Counted from the stretch's first letter, positions 22,134 to 29,847 are shown. The stretch is 39,626 nucleotides of DNA from Trueperaceae bacterium (GCA_007695125.1 REEJ01000165.1:1-39626); one strand, 5' to 3'. Translations and numbers: made by a program. The notes: a model not told the origin generated them from the letters alone.

Positions 22134-22142
22134 TGCTACCAT
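22134..22142 (+). promoter_or_regulatory. Extended -10 of rpmE
   Basis: TGCTACCAT with TACCAT at 22137-22142 lies in the gap after the sufE-like gene. Transcription near 22149 would give a leader of about 42 nt made up of the hairpin (22154-22177) and the Shine-Dalgarno. No clear -35 is visible. Confidence 0.5.
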
Positions 22143-22153
22143 GCACGGTGCTC

Positions 22154-22177
22154 GCGGCACGACGACGCCCGTGCCGC
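22154..22177 (+). promoter_or_regulatory. rpmE leader hairpin, candidate L31 autoregulatory site
   Basis: GCGGCACG-ACGACGCC-CGTGCCGC is a perfect 8-bp stem with an 8-nt loop, ending 4 nt before GAGGAGA of rpmE. L31 leaders that bind the protein are known in several other phyla. Whether this one binds L31 is inference. Confidence 0.45.
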
Positions 22178-22190
22178 CACGAGGAGAACC

Positions 22191-22406
22191 ATGAAGAAGG
22201 ACATCCACCCCAAGCTGGTCCCCTGCAAGATCATCTGCGAGGGCCAGGTGGTGCTCGAGACCTACAGCACGCGCCCAGAGATCCACGTCGACGTGTGGTC
22301 CGGCAACCACCCGTTCTACACGGGCCAACAGCGTTTCATCGACACCGAGGGCCGGGTCGAGAAGTTCCAGAAGCGCTTCGGCGATTCCTACCGCAAGCAG
22401 CGCTGA
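22191..22406 (+). CDS. rpmE: Ribosomal protein L31
   Basis: The 71-residue bL31 sits at the top of the central protuberance of the 50S subunit. It reads MKKDIHPKLVPCKIICEGQVVLETYSTRPEIHVDVWSGNHPFYTGQQ. Of the zinc-binding cysteines in the C+ form, only a C12/C16 pair remains. The second pair (CSxCHPFYTG) is replaced by WSGNHPFYTG, so this is a form that probably lacks zinc. The start is ATG 22191 behind GAGGAGA (spacing 4-5 nt). The C-terminal VEKFQKRFGDSYRKQR is canonical. Confidence 0.97.
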   Translation: MKKDIHPKLVPCKIICEGQVVLETYSTRPEIHVDVWSGNHPFYTGQQRFIDTEGRVEKFQKRFGDSYRKQR

Positions 22407-22444
22407 ACCAGCGCAGCGCCGCCAGGCGCGCTCGACCACCCTCG

Positions 22445-22481
22445 AGGCCTCGCTGGCCGGCTCATGCCGGTAGCGAGGCCT
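22445..22481. terminator. Long hairpin between convergent rpmE and histidine kinase genes
   Basis: AGGCCTCGCT (22445-22454) pairs perfectly with AGCGAGGCCT (22472-22481). An inner CCGGC-TCAT-GCCGG extends it, making a 15-bp hairpin that spans the kinase stop codon. No T run follows on either strand, so it may act as a bidirectional terminator or a 3' stabiliser. A smaller stem GCGCC-GCCA-GGCGC precedes it at 22416-22429. Confidence 0.5.
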
Positions 22482-24333
22482 TGATCGTCGTGCCGTCGTC
22501 CGGGTCGCTGACGATCTCGAAGCGCCCACCGCGGCCCTCGACGCGTTCACGCATCTGGCGCAGGCCCAGGCCGCCAGCGCTCGTGACGCGGTCGCCGACT
22601 TCGGCCGGGTCGAACCCGCGGCCATCGTCGCGGATCTCGATGGTGACCATGCCACCGCCGCCGCCGAGCGTGATCGTCACGGCACGCGCACCGGCGTGCT
22701 TCGCGACGTTGTTCATCGCCTCCTGGAAGATCCGGAACAGCACCGCTTCGGACTTGAGGCTCAGTTCTGGCAACGCTGGGATGTGGAGAGCGACCCCGAC
22801 GTCGTTCTGCTGCCCGAAGTCGAGGGCGTAGCGGCGCAGCGTCTCGACGAAACCGTGACGTTCGAGGTCGACGGGCCGCAACGCGAAGATCGAACGACGA
22901 ATCTCGCGGATCATCTCGCGCACGGTCGAGCGAGCCGACTGGAGTTCGGACTCGGCGGCGCGCGGGTCGCGCCGCAGCAGGCGGGCGACCAGGTCGAGCT
23001 TCAGGCCGGCGAAGGCGAGCGACTGCGCCACCCCGTCGTGGATCTCGCGCGCGATGCGGTTGCGCTCCTCGACGATGGCCAGCTCCTCGGACTGCAGGTA
23101 CGCGTTGGCGTTGCCGACGGCCAGGCTCAACTGCCCGGCGAGCAAGCCGAGGAACGGCAGGCTCACGTCGGCACCCCGACCAGCCTCGTCGTGCGCGAGC
23201 ACGATGACGCCGAGCAAGCGCTCGTCGGTCGACAGCGGTAGCAGCACGGCGCTGCCGGCGTGCTCGAGCAGCGGGCCACCGCCGGCGCGCTCCGCTCGTG
23301 CGACGGCCGACAGGATGAGCGGCTCGCGCCCCACCGCCGCCCGGCCCACGAGCCCTTCACCGCGCCTGATCGGCACGGGGGACGGACGCCAGGTCTCGTA
23401 CGCCCCGTCCTTGGCCCTGATGGCGGCGCGCAGCTCGAGCGTGCCGTCGTCGTCCGAGAGGTAGACGCCGGCGCGCTCGGCGCCGACGCGTGCCGCCATC
23501 CGCGACACGAGCGAGACCAACAGGCGGGCCAGGTTGCCCTCGGCACGGATCGAGCGATCGACCTCGAACAGGGTCAGGAGGTCGCGCGTGCGGCCCTGCA
23601 CCGCCTCGGCCGCGGCCGCGAAGTCGGCCGCCAGGATCTGCAGCGTCTCACGCTGCTTGTCGTCGGGTACGACGTCGAACGTCGCCTGCATGCTCCCCTC
23701 GTGTTTGCCGCCGCGTCGCAGCGCCAGCAGCGTGGTCGTGCCGCCGTCCGCCTCGGTGAGCGTGACGGCGCTGGCGGCGTCGCGCTGCAGAGCGGCGTCA
23801 CGCTCGAGCGCGGTGCGCTGGGCCGCGCCGCGACCGGCGTCGCCGAGGTCGTCGCCGTGGACCGAGACCACGCTCGCGCCCACCACCACAGCGGCGAGGC
23901 GCGCGCCCGTCGCCTCGCGCACGCCGTGGCTCGCCGCCTCGACCGCGCGCTCGAGGTCCGGTGCGCTCGCGAACCGTTCCGTGACCCGCTGCAGCGCACC
24001 CAGGACGGCGTGGGCGTCCTGGAGTTCGCGGTACAGGCGCTGCAGTTCGACCTGGGCCCGCTCGCGGCTGCGTACCTCCGTCGCGATCCAGTTGAGGGTC
24101 ACGTAGGTCGCGATCGGGCCGAGGATGCTGTAGAAGGCGAGCTGCGACCAGAAGCGCCACGTGTCGCCACCGAGCGGGACGATGAGGAGTTGGTGGACGA
24201 GCACGACGCCGACGATGACCGCGGGCAACCAAATGCGGGCGAACCGGACCTGCGCGTGCAGGCTGCGGCGCGGCGCGGATACCCTCTCGTCGGAGGCGTC
24301 GGCCTCTCGAGCTGCGTTGGCCGTCACCGCCAT
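22462..24333 (-). CDS. Membrane sensor histidine kinase with GAF domains (NarL-type, HisKA_3)
   Basis: This 623-residue protein has two membrane helices (about 34-53 and 60-82), a short coiled coil (85-105) and two GAF-like regions (about 110-245 and 255-405). The dimerisation/phosphorylation domain has H432 in EERNRIAREIHDGVAQSLAFAGLKLDL. The HATPase domain has the N box AMNNVAKHAGARAV, G1 DDGRGFDP and G2 GGLGLRQMRERVE. The H box and DxxGRGF layout belong to the LuxR/NarL-partner class, in which a response regulator with a LuxR helix-turn-helix is expected. No regulator is adjacent, so it is an orphan here. The ATG follows a leaderless-type -10. Confidence 0.9.
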   Translation of the reverse strand: MAVTANAAREADASDERVSAPRRSLHAQVRFARIWLPAVIVGVVLVHQLLIVPLGGDTWRFWSQLAFYSILGPIATYVTLNWIATEVRSRERAQVELQRLYRELQDAHAVLGALQRVTERFASAPDLERAVEAASHGVREATGARLAAVVVGASVVSVHGDDLGDAGRGAAQRTALERDAALQRDAASAVTLTEADGGTTTLLALRRGGKHEGSMQATFDVVPDDKQRETLQILAADFAAAAEAVQGRTRDLLTLFEVDRSIRAEGNLARLLVSLVSRMAARVGAERAGVYLSDDDGTLELRAAIRAKDGAYETWRPSPVPIRRGEGLVGRAAVGREPLILSAVARAERAGGGPLLEHAGSAVLLPLSTDERLLGVIVLAHDEAGRGADVSLPFLGLLAGQLSLAVGNANAYLQSEELAIVEERNRIAREIHDGVAQSLAFAGLKLDLVARLLRRDPRAAESELQSARSTVREMIREIRRSIFALRPVDLERHGFVETLRRYALDFGQQNDVGVALHIPALPELSLKSEAVLFRIFQEAMNNVAKHAGARAVTITLGGGGGMVTIEIRDDGRGFDPAEVGDRVTSAGGLGLRQMRERVEGRGGRFEIVSDPDDGTTIKASLPA

Positions 24334-24339
24334 GCCTGC

Positions 24340-24345
24340 ACGCTA
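24340..24345 (-). promoter_or_regulatory. Leaderless-type -10 of the histidine kinase gene
   Basis: TAGCGT on the minus strand ends 6 nt before ATG 24333. It forms a divergent pair with the TraB-like promoter at 24394. Confidence 0.6.
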
Positions 24346-24393
24346 CCACCCGCCCGAGGACCGCTGCGGACCGGTACGGACCGATGCGCCGGG

Positions 24394-24399
24394 TAGACT
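24394..24399 (+). promoter_or_regulatory. Leaderless-type -10 of the TraB-family gene
   Basis: TAGACT ends 7 nt before ATG 24407 with no Shine-Dalgarno in between. This places the gene start at 24407 rather than at further-upstream in-frame codons. Confidence 0.6.
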
Positions 24400-24406
24400 G
24401 CGCCGC

Positions 24407-25672
24407 ATGAGCGACGGCGAGCGCGTCATGAGCGCGTCCCCCCCGATCCCGAGCGTCGCGTCGAGCGACGGCCCCCGTGCGGTCGTCGAACGCGACGGTG
24501 TCACCTTCACCCTGCTCGGCACCGCCCACGTGTCGTCGGCGAGCGCCGAGGAGGTGGAGCGGGAGGTCGCCTCGGGCGTGTACGACGCCGTCGCGGTCGA
24601 ACTCGACGCCGCGCGACACGCGGCGATGACCGACCCCGACCGCTGGGCCAAGCTCGACCTCTTCCAGGTCCTGAAGCAAGGCAAGATGGGCATGGTCGCC
24701 GTCAGCCTGGCCCTCGGCGCGTTCCAGCAGCGTCTCGCCGACCAACTGGGGATCCAACCCGGCGCGGAGATGCGCGCAGCCGTCGACGGCGCCGCAGTCG
24801 CAGGCGTTCCGCTCCTCCTGGTCGATCGCGACCTGGGCGTCACGCTGCGCCGCATCTCCGCGAGCGTGCCGTGGTGGCAACGCCCCGCCCTCGTGGTCGG
24901 CGTGGTCGCCAGCGCGCTGTCACGTGAGACCATCGACCCGGCCGAGATCGAGCAGCTCAAGCAGGGCGACATGCTGGAGGCGACCTTCGCGGAGTTCGCG
25001 GAGCGAGAGCGTGCGCTGTTCGTGCCGCTCATCACCGAGCGCGACAGGTTCATGGCCGCGCAACTCGAGCGCCAGGTGCTCGAACGGCCGGCGGAGGGTC
25101 GCCCCCGCTCGGTGCTGGTGGTCATCGGAGCGGGTCACCTCGCCGGCCTGCAACGCGCCCTGCGCGGAGGCGAACGAGCGGGTACCAGCAACGCAGACGA
25201 CGAGATCGCGGAACTGGAGCGGATGCCACCCAAGCACCCACTGCTGCGGGCGCTCCCGTGGCTCCTCGTCGCCGCCATCCTGTTGGGCTTCTACCTGGGG
25301 TTCAGGCGCGAACCCGATCTCGGCATCCGGCTGATGCTCGAGTGGATGATCATCAACGGCGGCCTCGCCGGCCTCGGTGCTGCGGTCGCACTGGCGCACC
25401 CGGTCACCGTGCTCGGCACGGCGTTGGCGGCTCCGTTCACGTCGCTGAACCCGCTGATCGGCGCGGGCTTCGTCGCTGCAGGCCTCGAGTTGTGGCTGCG
25501 CAAGCCGAGCGTGGGCGACTTCGAGAAGCTGCGCTCTGACGTGACCACGGCCCGCGGCTGGTGGTCGAACCGGGCGGCGCGGGCGTTCCTGGTGTTCGTG
25601 CTCGCGACGCTCGGCTCGGTGGCCGGAACGTACCTGGGCGGCTTCAGGATCATCGACGGGCTGCTGCGCTGA
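24407..25672 (+). CDS. TraB/PrgY-family membrane protein
   Basis: The 421-residue protein has an N-terminal TraB/PrgY/GumN-like domain (FTLLGTAHVSSASAEEVEREVASGVYDAVAVELDAARHAAM; GxAH and ExD residues are typical), a middle segment TITERDRFMAAQLERQVLE and a final strand SVLVVIGAGHLAGLQRAL. These GxAH, ELD, RD and GAGH positions are the putative metal-binding or catalytic residues of the family. A C-terminal membrane domain with four or five helices (about 285-305, 318-345, 350-370, 395-415) follows. PrgY acts against peptide pheromones, but this broader bacterial and archaeal group has no agreed function. Divergent from an orphan histidine kinase. Confidence 0.85.
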   Translation: MSDGERVMSASPPIPSVASSDGPRAVVERDGVTFTLLGTAHVSSASAEEVEREVASGVYDAVAVELDAARHAAMTDPDRWAKLDLFQVLKQGKMGMVAVSLALGAFQQRLADQLGIQPGAEMRAAVDGAAVAGVPLLLVDRDLGVTLRRISASVPWWQRPALVVGVVASALSRETIDPAEIEQLKQGDMLEATFAEFAERERALFVPLITERDRFMAAQLERQVLERPAEGRPRSVLVVIGAGHLAGLQRALRGGERAGTSNADDEIAELERMPPKHPLLRALPWLLVAAILLGFYLGFRREPDLGIRLMLEWMIINGGLAGLGAAVALAHPVTVLGTALAAPFTSLNPLIGAGFVAAGLELWLRKPSVGDFEKLRSDVTTARGWWSNRAARAFLVFVLATLGSVAGTYLGGFRIIDGLLR

Positions 25673-25678
25673 ACCGGG

Positions 25679-25720
25679 GTGCCGCAGGCGGGTGCCGCAG
25701 GCGGGTGCAGCAGGCACCCG
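25679..25720 (+). repeat. 13-bp tandem repeat ending in a terminator-like hairpin
   Basis: GTGCCGCAGGCGG occurs at 25679-25691 and 25692-25704, then a diverged third copy. The last part forms a perfect 7-bp hairpin, CGGGTGC-AGCAG-GCACCCG (25702-25720). It lies in the 100-nt space between the convergent TraB-like and large repeat-protein genes, and no T run follows. Confidence 0.6.
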
Positions 25721-25773
25721 GCGACACCCCGAGACGTGCGTTCGTCGTGGACCGACGGTGGGGACCGATCGGC

Positions 25774-28074
25774 TCAGGGAGCCCCTTGCAGCAACCACTC
25801 CGCGTAGCCGTCGACGAACGTGAAGCTCGTGTCGGCCGCGCCCTCGCCGAGCACGAAGCGCAGGAAGTCGACGACGTCGGCCTCGTCCGAGGCCGCGAAG
25901 GCTTCGCCACCGCTGCTACCGGCAAAGCGCCCGGCGTCGATCGACGGCAGCACGTCTTCGGCGATGGGGGCGGCCACCTGCAGTTCAGCGAGCAGGCGCG
26001 CGAGCACGACGCCCGCCTGCGCCACGTCGCGCGGCGCGAACAGCGCCTGCTCGGTCTCGAGCGCCAGCAAGGTGACATCGCGTCCCACGAGCCGACGGAC
26101 GACCTCGGCCGTCCCGTCGACGTCGAGGCCGCGCACCGCCTCGGCCTCGAGGCCGTCACCCGTCGCTCGCACGACGAGCGTGTAACGCCCGGCCATGAGC
26201 GGATCGGGGAGTTCGAGCCGTGCGACCTCGACCACGAAGCCGATGGCGCCCATCGGCACGTCGACTTCGCGCTCCGCACTCGCCAGGACGACGCCGTCGC
26301 TGTCTTCGAGTGAGGCGCTGAGCTCGAGCACGCGCGGCAGCGCGTCACCCATGGTCGAGACCTCGAAGCCGACGACGAGTGGATCTCCCGGTTGCGCCGT
26401 CTCGACGACGGGACCACGCCGGCCGAGGCGCGCGTCGATGGCGCCTTCGATCGAGATCGGCGGCAGGGGCGCGCGCAACGCAGCCGCGCGCTCGTTCGCC
26501 TCGCGCACCCGGACAGGGTCCGCCGCGGGGTGCGCCTCGCGGGCGGTGGCGAGCGCAGCATAGCGCTCGAAGGCGGCGGCTGCGGCTTCACGCTCGCCGC
26601 GCGCCTCCTCGAGCTCGCCGAGCGCGAACGGCACGCCGATCGCGTCCGGGTAGAGCTCCTCGGCGTCGACCAGGTCGACGATGGCCTCCGGTTCGACGCG
26701 GGGATCGAAGCGCAGCGCTTCGCGATACGTCGCCAGGGCGTCGTCGAGGCGGTCGGTCACCACCTCGACCAGGCCGAGGTTGTAGCGCGCGATCACCTGA
26801 CCGGGGTCGAGTTCGAGCGCTCGCAGGCTGGCGGCCTCGGAGCGCTCCATGAAGCCGAGGAGGTACAGCGCCCAGCCGTAGTTGGTCCAGTACAGGTCGC
26901 TCTCGCGCTCGAGCTCGATCGCCACCGCCAGCGCGGTCGCCGCGCCGAGCGCGTCGTCGCGATCGAACGCCAGGAACGAACGCCGCTCGAACGAGAACGC
27001 GAGGAAGGGGGCGACGCGTCCGAGCTGGGCGGCGAGGGCGTCCTCGCGCTCGGCTTCGCCAGCCAGGTTGGCAGCGACGACGCCGACGAGCAAGCCACCG
27101 GCGCTGGCGCCCGGCCGAGCCGCCAAGGCGTCGAGGTCGCTGCCGGCTCCGGGGCCATCGGTGGTGTGTCGATACGCGGCGCGCGCTGCGAGACCGGCAG
27201 CGAAGTCCGGATTCGCCGCGGCGCGGTCGAAGGCGGCAGTGGCCTCGGCCTCGGCCCCCTCGTTGTGTGCGATCACGCCGTCCCACACGTCGCCGGCCGG
27301 GACGCCGGCGGCGCCGAGCGCGTTGAAGGCGGCACCTGCCCCGGCGAGGTCGCCGAGGTTCAGCACCACGACGGCTCGCAACGCCAGCGTGTCCAGGTCG
27401 GCGGGGCCGCTGGCGGGGTCGGTGGCGGGGTCGGCGCCCTCCACAGCGTCCCTGAGGACCTGCTGCTGAGCTTCGGCGCGCGCGGGCAGCGGCCCCTCGG
27501 CGGCGGCCTGGTCGAGCGTCGTGAGCGCGTCGCGTGGCAGTCCGGCGGCGATGAGGCCGAGCGCACGGCCGACCGCGCCATCGGCGCCGGACATGTCGAT
27601 CGGCCCCGTGGCCGTCGCAGTCCGCCCCGTCCAGGCCGCTACGAGCACGGCAGCGCGCTGCGCGAGGGCTCCGGGATCGTCACGGTCACCGCTCAGGCGG
27701 GCGCGTCGCTCCTGACCGCGCACGTCTGCCTCGAGGCGCAGCACGAGCGCGTCACCCTCGGCCCTGAGCGACCCCGTGACGGCGCCGTCCACACCGATCA
27801 CGCCACGGAGCAACCACGCGGCGTTGCGGCCGCTCAGCCCGGGATCGTCGATGAACACGGTCGGGCTGACGAAGCCGTTCGGAGCGATGAGCGGCGCCAC
27901 CAGAGCCGGCGTCGCTGCAGGCCCGATGACGCCCTCGCCGAGCGCCTCGGCGACCCGATCGGCGACGATCATCCCCAGCGCGGGATCCTGCGATTGGAAC
28001 GGATGGACAGCCAACGGCGCCGCGGCGGCGGCTCCGATGAGGGTGAGAACGATCGTCAGGACCAGGTAGCGCAT
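25774..28074 (-). CDS. Large exported tetratricopeptide-type protein, unknown
   Basis: This acidic, Ala-rich 766-residue protein starts with a clear signal peptide (MRYLVLTIVLTLIGAAAAAP). Residues about 25-110 contain HPFQSQDPALGMIVADRVAEALGEG, reminiscent of periplasmic binding or CsgG-like chaperone N-termini, though I cannot assign it. Tetratricopeptide-like helices follow: ...LYWTNYGWALYLLGFMERSEAASLRALELDPGQVIARYNLGLVEVVTDRLDDALATYREALRFDP is an almost ideal TPR stretch (about 405-480). The C-terminal part (about 560-660) is beta-rich and may be a carbohydrate-binding-type or invasin-like domain. GGAGG (28082-28086) is 7 nt before the ATG. TGCTAGCGT (28097-28105) is a likely extended -10. 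Confidence 0.8.
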   Translation of the reverse strand: MRYLVLTIVLTLIGAAAAAPLAVHPFQSQDPALGMIVADRVAEALGEGVIGPAATPALVAPLIAPNGFVSPTVFIDDPGLSGRNAAWLLRGVIGVDGAVTGSLRAEGDALVLRLEADVRGQERRARLSGDRDDPGALAQRAAVLVAAWTGRTATATGPIDMSGADGAVGRALGLIAAGLPRDALTTLDQAAAEGPLPARAEAQQQVLRDAVEGADPATDPASGPADLDTLALRAVVVLNLGDLAGAGAAFNALGAAGVPAGDVWDGVIAHNEGAEAEATAAFDRAAANPDFAAGLAARAAYRHTTDGPGAGSDLDALAARPGASAGGLLVGVVAANLAGEAEREDALAAQLGRVAPFLAFSFERRSFLAFDRDDALGAATALAVAIELERESDLYWTNYGWALYLLGFMERSEAASLRALELDPGQVIARYNLGLVEVVTDRLDDALATYREALRFDPRVEPEAIVDLVDAEELYPDAIGVPFALGELEEARGEREAAAAAFERYAALATAREAHPAADPVRVREANERAAALRAPLPPISIEGAIDARLGRRGPVVETAQPGDPLVVGFEVSTMGDALPRVLELSASLEDSDGVVLASAEREVDVPMGAIGFVVEVARLELPDPLMAGRYTLVVRATGDGLEAEAVRGLDVDGTAEVVRRLVGRDVTLLALETEQALFAPRDVAQAGVVLARLLAELQVAAPIAEDVLPSIDAGRFAGSSGGEAFAASDEADVVDFLRFVLGEGAADTSFTFVDGYAEWLLQGAP

Positions 28075-28096
28075 GCCGTGACCTCCGAGTGCGGTC

Positions 28097-28105
28097 ACGC
28101 TAGCA
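28097..28105 (-). promoter_or_regulatory. Extended -10 of the large TPR protein gene
   Basis: On the minus strand TGCTAGCGT sits upstream of GGAGG and ATG 28074, giving a leader of about 15 nt. The gene may also be read from argR, whose stop is only 66 nt upstream. Confidence 0.4.
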
Positions 28106-28140
28106 CGCGTCCAGATGAGCGTTCGGAGCCGGGCTACCGA

Positions 28141-28599
28141 TCACTCCAGCAGCGACTCGAACTCGTCGAGCAAGGCTACGGCCTGCTCCCCGCTGCGGCA
28201 CACCACCAGGATCGTGTTCTGCCCGGCGAGGGTCCCGACGATCTCGTCGCGATCGAGCTTGTCGATCACGTACGCGATGCCGGACGCGTGCCCCTCGTCG
28301 GTGGTGACGACGAGGAGGTTCTCGCCGCGATCGAGGTCGCGGACGAACAGCTTGAAGCGTTGCGACAGCTCCCCGACCACGTCCTCCTGGGCGGCGAGCG
28401 GCGTCGATCGGTAGCGGTGTTGGCCGTTCCCGGCGGGAAGGCGAACGAGTCGGAGCTCGTTCACGTCGCGGCTGATCGTGGCCTGCGTGACGTTGATCCC
28501 GCGCAGTGCGAGGTGCTCCGCGATCTCCGCTTGCGTGCTGATGAACTCGCGCTCGACGAGTTCCTCGATGAGGCGTTGGCGGTACTCTTTACTCGGCAT
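28141..28599 (-). CDS. argR: Arginine repressor ArgR
   Basis: The 152-residue hexameric regulator senses arginine. The N-terminal winged helix reads MPSKEYRQRLIEELVEREFISTQAEIAEHLALRGINVTQATISRDVNELRLVRL, with the recognition helix in TQATISRD. The C-terminal oligomerisation/arginine-binding domain contains GENLLVVTTDEGHASGIAYVIDKLDRDEIVGTLAGQNTILVVCRSGEQAVAL, with the GTLAGxxTILV/DE pattern of ligand-binding ArgR. ATG 28599 is preferred because CATAAT (28608-28613) is 8 nt upstream; ATG 28605 is only 2 nt from it and adds MN. No arginine biosynthesis genes are nearby. It sits in the order gmk-rpoZ-argR. Confidence 0.95.
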   Translation of the reverse strand: MPSKEYRQRLIEELVEREFISTQAEIAEHLALRGINVTQATISRDVNELRLVRLPAGNGQHRYRSTPLAAQEDVVGELSQRFKLFVRDLDRGENLLVVTTDEGHASGIAYVIDKLDRDEIVGTLAGQNTILVVCRSGEQAVALLDEFESLLE

Positions 28600-28613
28600 A
28601 TTCATGCATTATG
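28596..28613 (-). promoter_or_regulatory. AT-rich promoter/operator candidate at the argR start
   Basis: CATAATGCATGAATATGC on the minus strand is an AT-rich island in very GC-rich DNA. It contains a good -10 (CATAAT) and a CATGAATA half-site resembling the ARG box of other bacteria, with imperfect dyad symmetry (CATAnT...AnTATG). Autoregulation by ArgR is plausible. Confidence 0.35.
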
Positions 28614-28702
28614 ACCCATGCGGGGGCAATCTGGGGCGTCGTGGGCCGACGCCCGGTCACACCCCGCACGGGACCCGCGCTGCGGCGGGCAGCAACCGTC
28701 GT

Positions 28703-29014
28703 TCAGTCGACGTCGTCGCTGAACAAGTCGGCGCGCGAGACCGTGAAGTTCGGCTCCTCGCGCTTGCGCTCATCCACCACGTGGCGGCGCAACTCGTCCC
28801 AGCTCGGCAGGTCGTCACCCCAGAAGACGCCGCGACCGAGCCGCAGCTCGTGCATCGCGATGGTGACGGTGTTGGTGGTGTCGGGCTGCTCCTCGATCGC
28901 CAGGGTGGTGGGAACGCCGCCCTTGAGCTGCGCGGCGCGGCGCGCCACGATCATCGACAAGCGGTAGCGCGAATCTGTCAACGTCATCAGGACGTCGTAA
29001 CCATCTTGTGCCAT
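28703..29014 (-). CDS. rpoZ: RNA polymerase omega subunit
   Basis: The 103-residue omega subunit wraps the beta' C-terminus and supports RNA polymerase assembly. The sequence MAQDGYDVLMTLTDSRYRLSMIVARRAAQLKGG... carries the DSRYRLSMIVARRAAQL core motif. A Deinococcota-style tail (HELRLGRGVFWGDDLPSWDELRRHVVDERKREEPNFTVSRADLF) follows. It lies 86 nt downstream of gmk, the common gmk-rpoZ pair. GGAGG (29019-29023) is only 4 nt before the ATG, a short but usable spacing. Confidence 0.93.
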   Translation of the reverse strand: MAQDGYDVLMTLTDSRYRLSMIVARRAAQLKGGVPTTLAIEEQPDTTNTVTIAMHELRLGRGVFWGDDLPSWDELRRHVVDERKREEPNFTVSRADLFSDDVD

Positions 29015-29100
29015 GCGGCCTCCAGAGCGGAACCGCCGCCGCCTGTCGAGGCGGCGCGGCGACGCGACCGATCGAGTGTAGCAGGTACGCGTGCCCAGGC

Positions 29101-29718
29101 TCAGGTCGCTCGCTGCAGGGCGAGCACGAAGGCTTCGCTGTAGCGCCAGGCACGCAGCCGCTCGGCGCGGATCACCGCCTGGAACGCGACGACGGCGTCC
29201 TCCAGGCGATCGTTGACGATGAGGTAGTCGAACTCGCGCACCGCGCGCAGTTCGACACGCGCCCGCTCCAACCGCCGCTGGATCTTGGCTTCGGTGTCGG
29301 TGCCACGCCCCCGCAGGCGCCGCTCGAGCTCTGCCAGCGACGGCGGGGCGATGAAGAGCATGACGGCGTCCTCACGCTTCTCCTTGACCTGGCGCGCGCC
29401 GTCGAGTTCGATCTCGAGGATGACGTCGCGCCCGGCCTCGAGCGCCCGGTCGACCGCCGCCGCCGGTGTCCCGTAGTAGTCGCCGACGTACTCCGCGTGC
29501 TCCAGCAGCGCGTCCTCGGCGAGGGCCCGCTCGAAGGTCGCCACGTCGTAGAAGTGGTAGTGCACGCCGTCGATTTCACCCTCGCGCCGCGGACGCGTGG
29601 TCGCCGACACCGAGTAGTGGACGTCGCCGAGTTCCGGCACGGCGGCGTGCCGAACGGTCCCCTTGCCGACGCCCGAGGCGCCGGTCATGACGAAGAGGAT
29701 GCCGCGTGATGCCGTCAC
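29101..29718 (-). CDS. gmk: Guanylate kinase
   Basis: This 205-residue enzyme phosphorylates GMP and dGMP. It starts GTG (29718), MTASRGILFVMTGASGVGKGTVRHAAVPEL with the P loop GASGVGKGT. VHYSVSATTRPRREGEIDGVHYHFYDVATFERALAEDALLEHAEYVGDYYGTP is the GMP-binding region, followed by LEIELDGARQVKEKREDAVMLFIAPPS and the C-terminal FDYLIVNDRLEDAV. The frame stays open to 29820, but that upstream sequence belongs to the divergent promoter region. Upstream TACGGT (29740-29745) is a possible -10. It is followed by rpoZ. Confidence 0.95.
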   Translation of the reverse strand: MTASRGILFVMTGASGVGKGTVRHAAVPELGDVHYSVSATTRPRREGEIDGVHYHFYDVATFERALAEDALLEHAEYVGDYYGTPAAAVDRALEAGRDVILEIELDGARQVKEKREDAVMLFIAPPSLAELERRLRGRGTDTEAKIQRRLERARVELRAVREFDYLIVNDRLEDAVVAFQAVIRAERLRAWRYSEAFVLALQRAT

Positions 29719-29830
29719 AGTGTCCGCCTGCGCGCTCGCACCGTATTGGCGCCCGCCGCATCGGCGAGCGCGGCACTGCGCGCGTCTGGGACGGTACCAC
29801 GCCCAGCCGAGCCGGAGCACGCGGAGCCGG

Positions 29831-29839
29831 TGCTACGAT
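29831..29839 (+). promoter_or_regulatory. Extended -10 of pyrG (near leaderless)
   Basis: TGCTACGAT, with TACGAT at 29834-29839, ends 8 nt before GTG 29848, so the transcript should begin within 2-3 nt of the start codon. The gmk promoter region lies about 90 nt away on the other strand. Confidence 0.55.
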
Positions 29840-29847
29840 ACGTTTTC

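Noticed and set aside
25679-25717. Direct repeats resembling a mini CRISPR
   Set aside because: Units are adjacent 13-bp tandem copies without spacers and only three copies, the last diverged; no cas genes.
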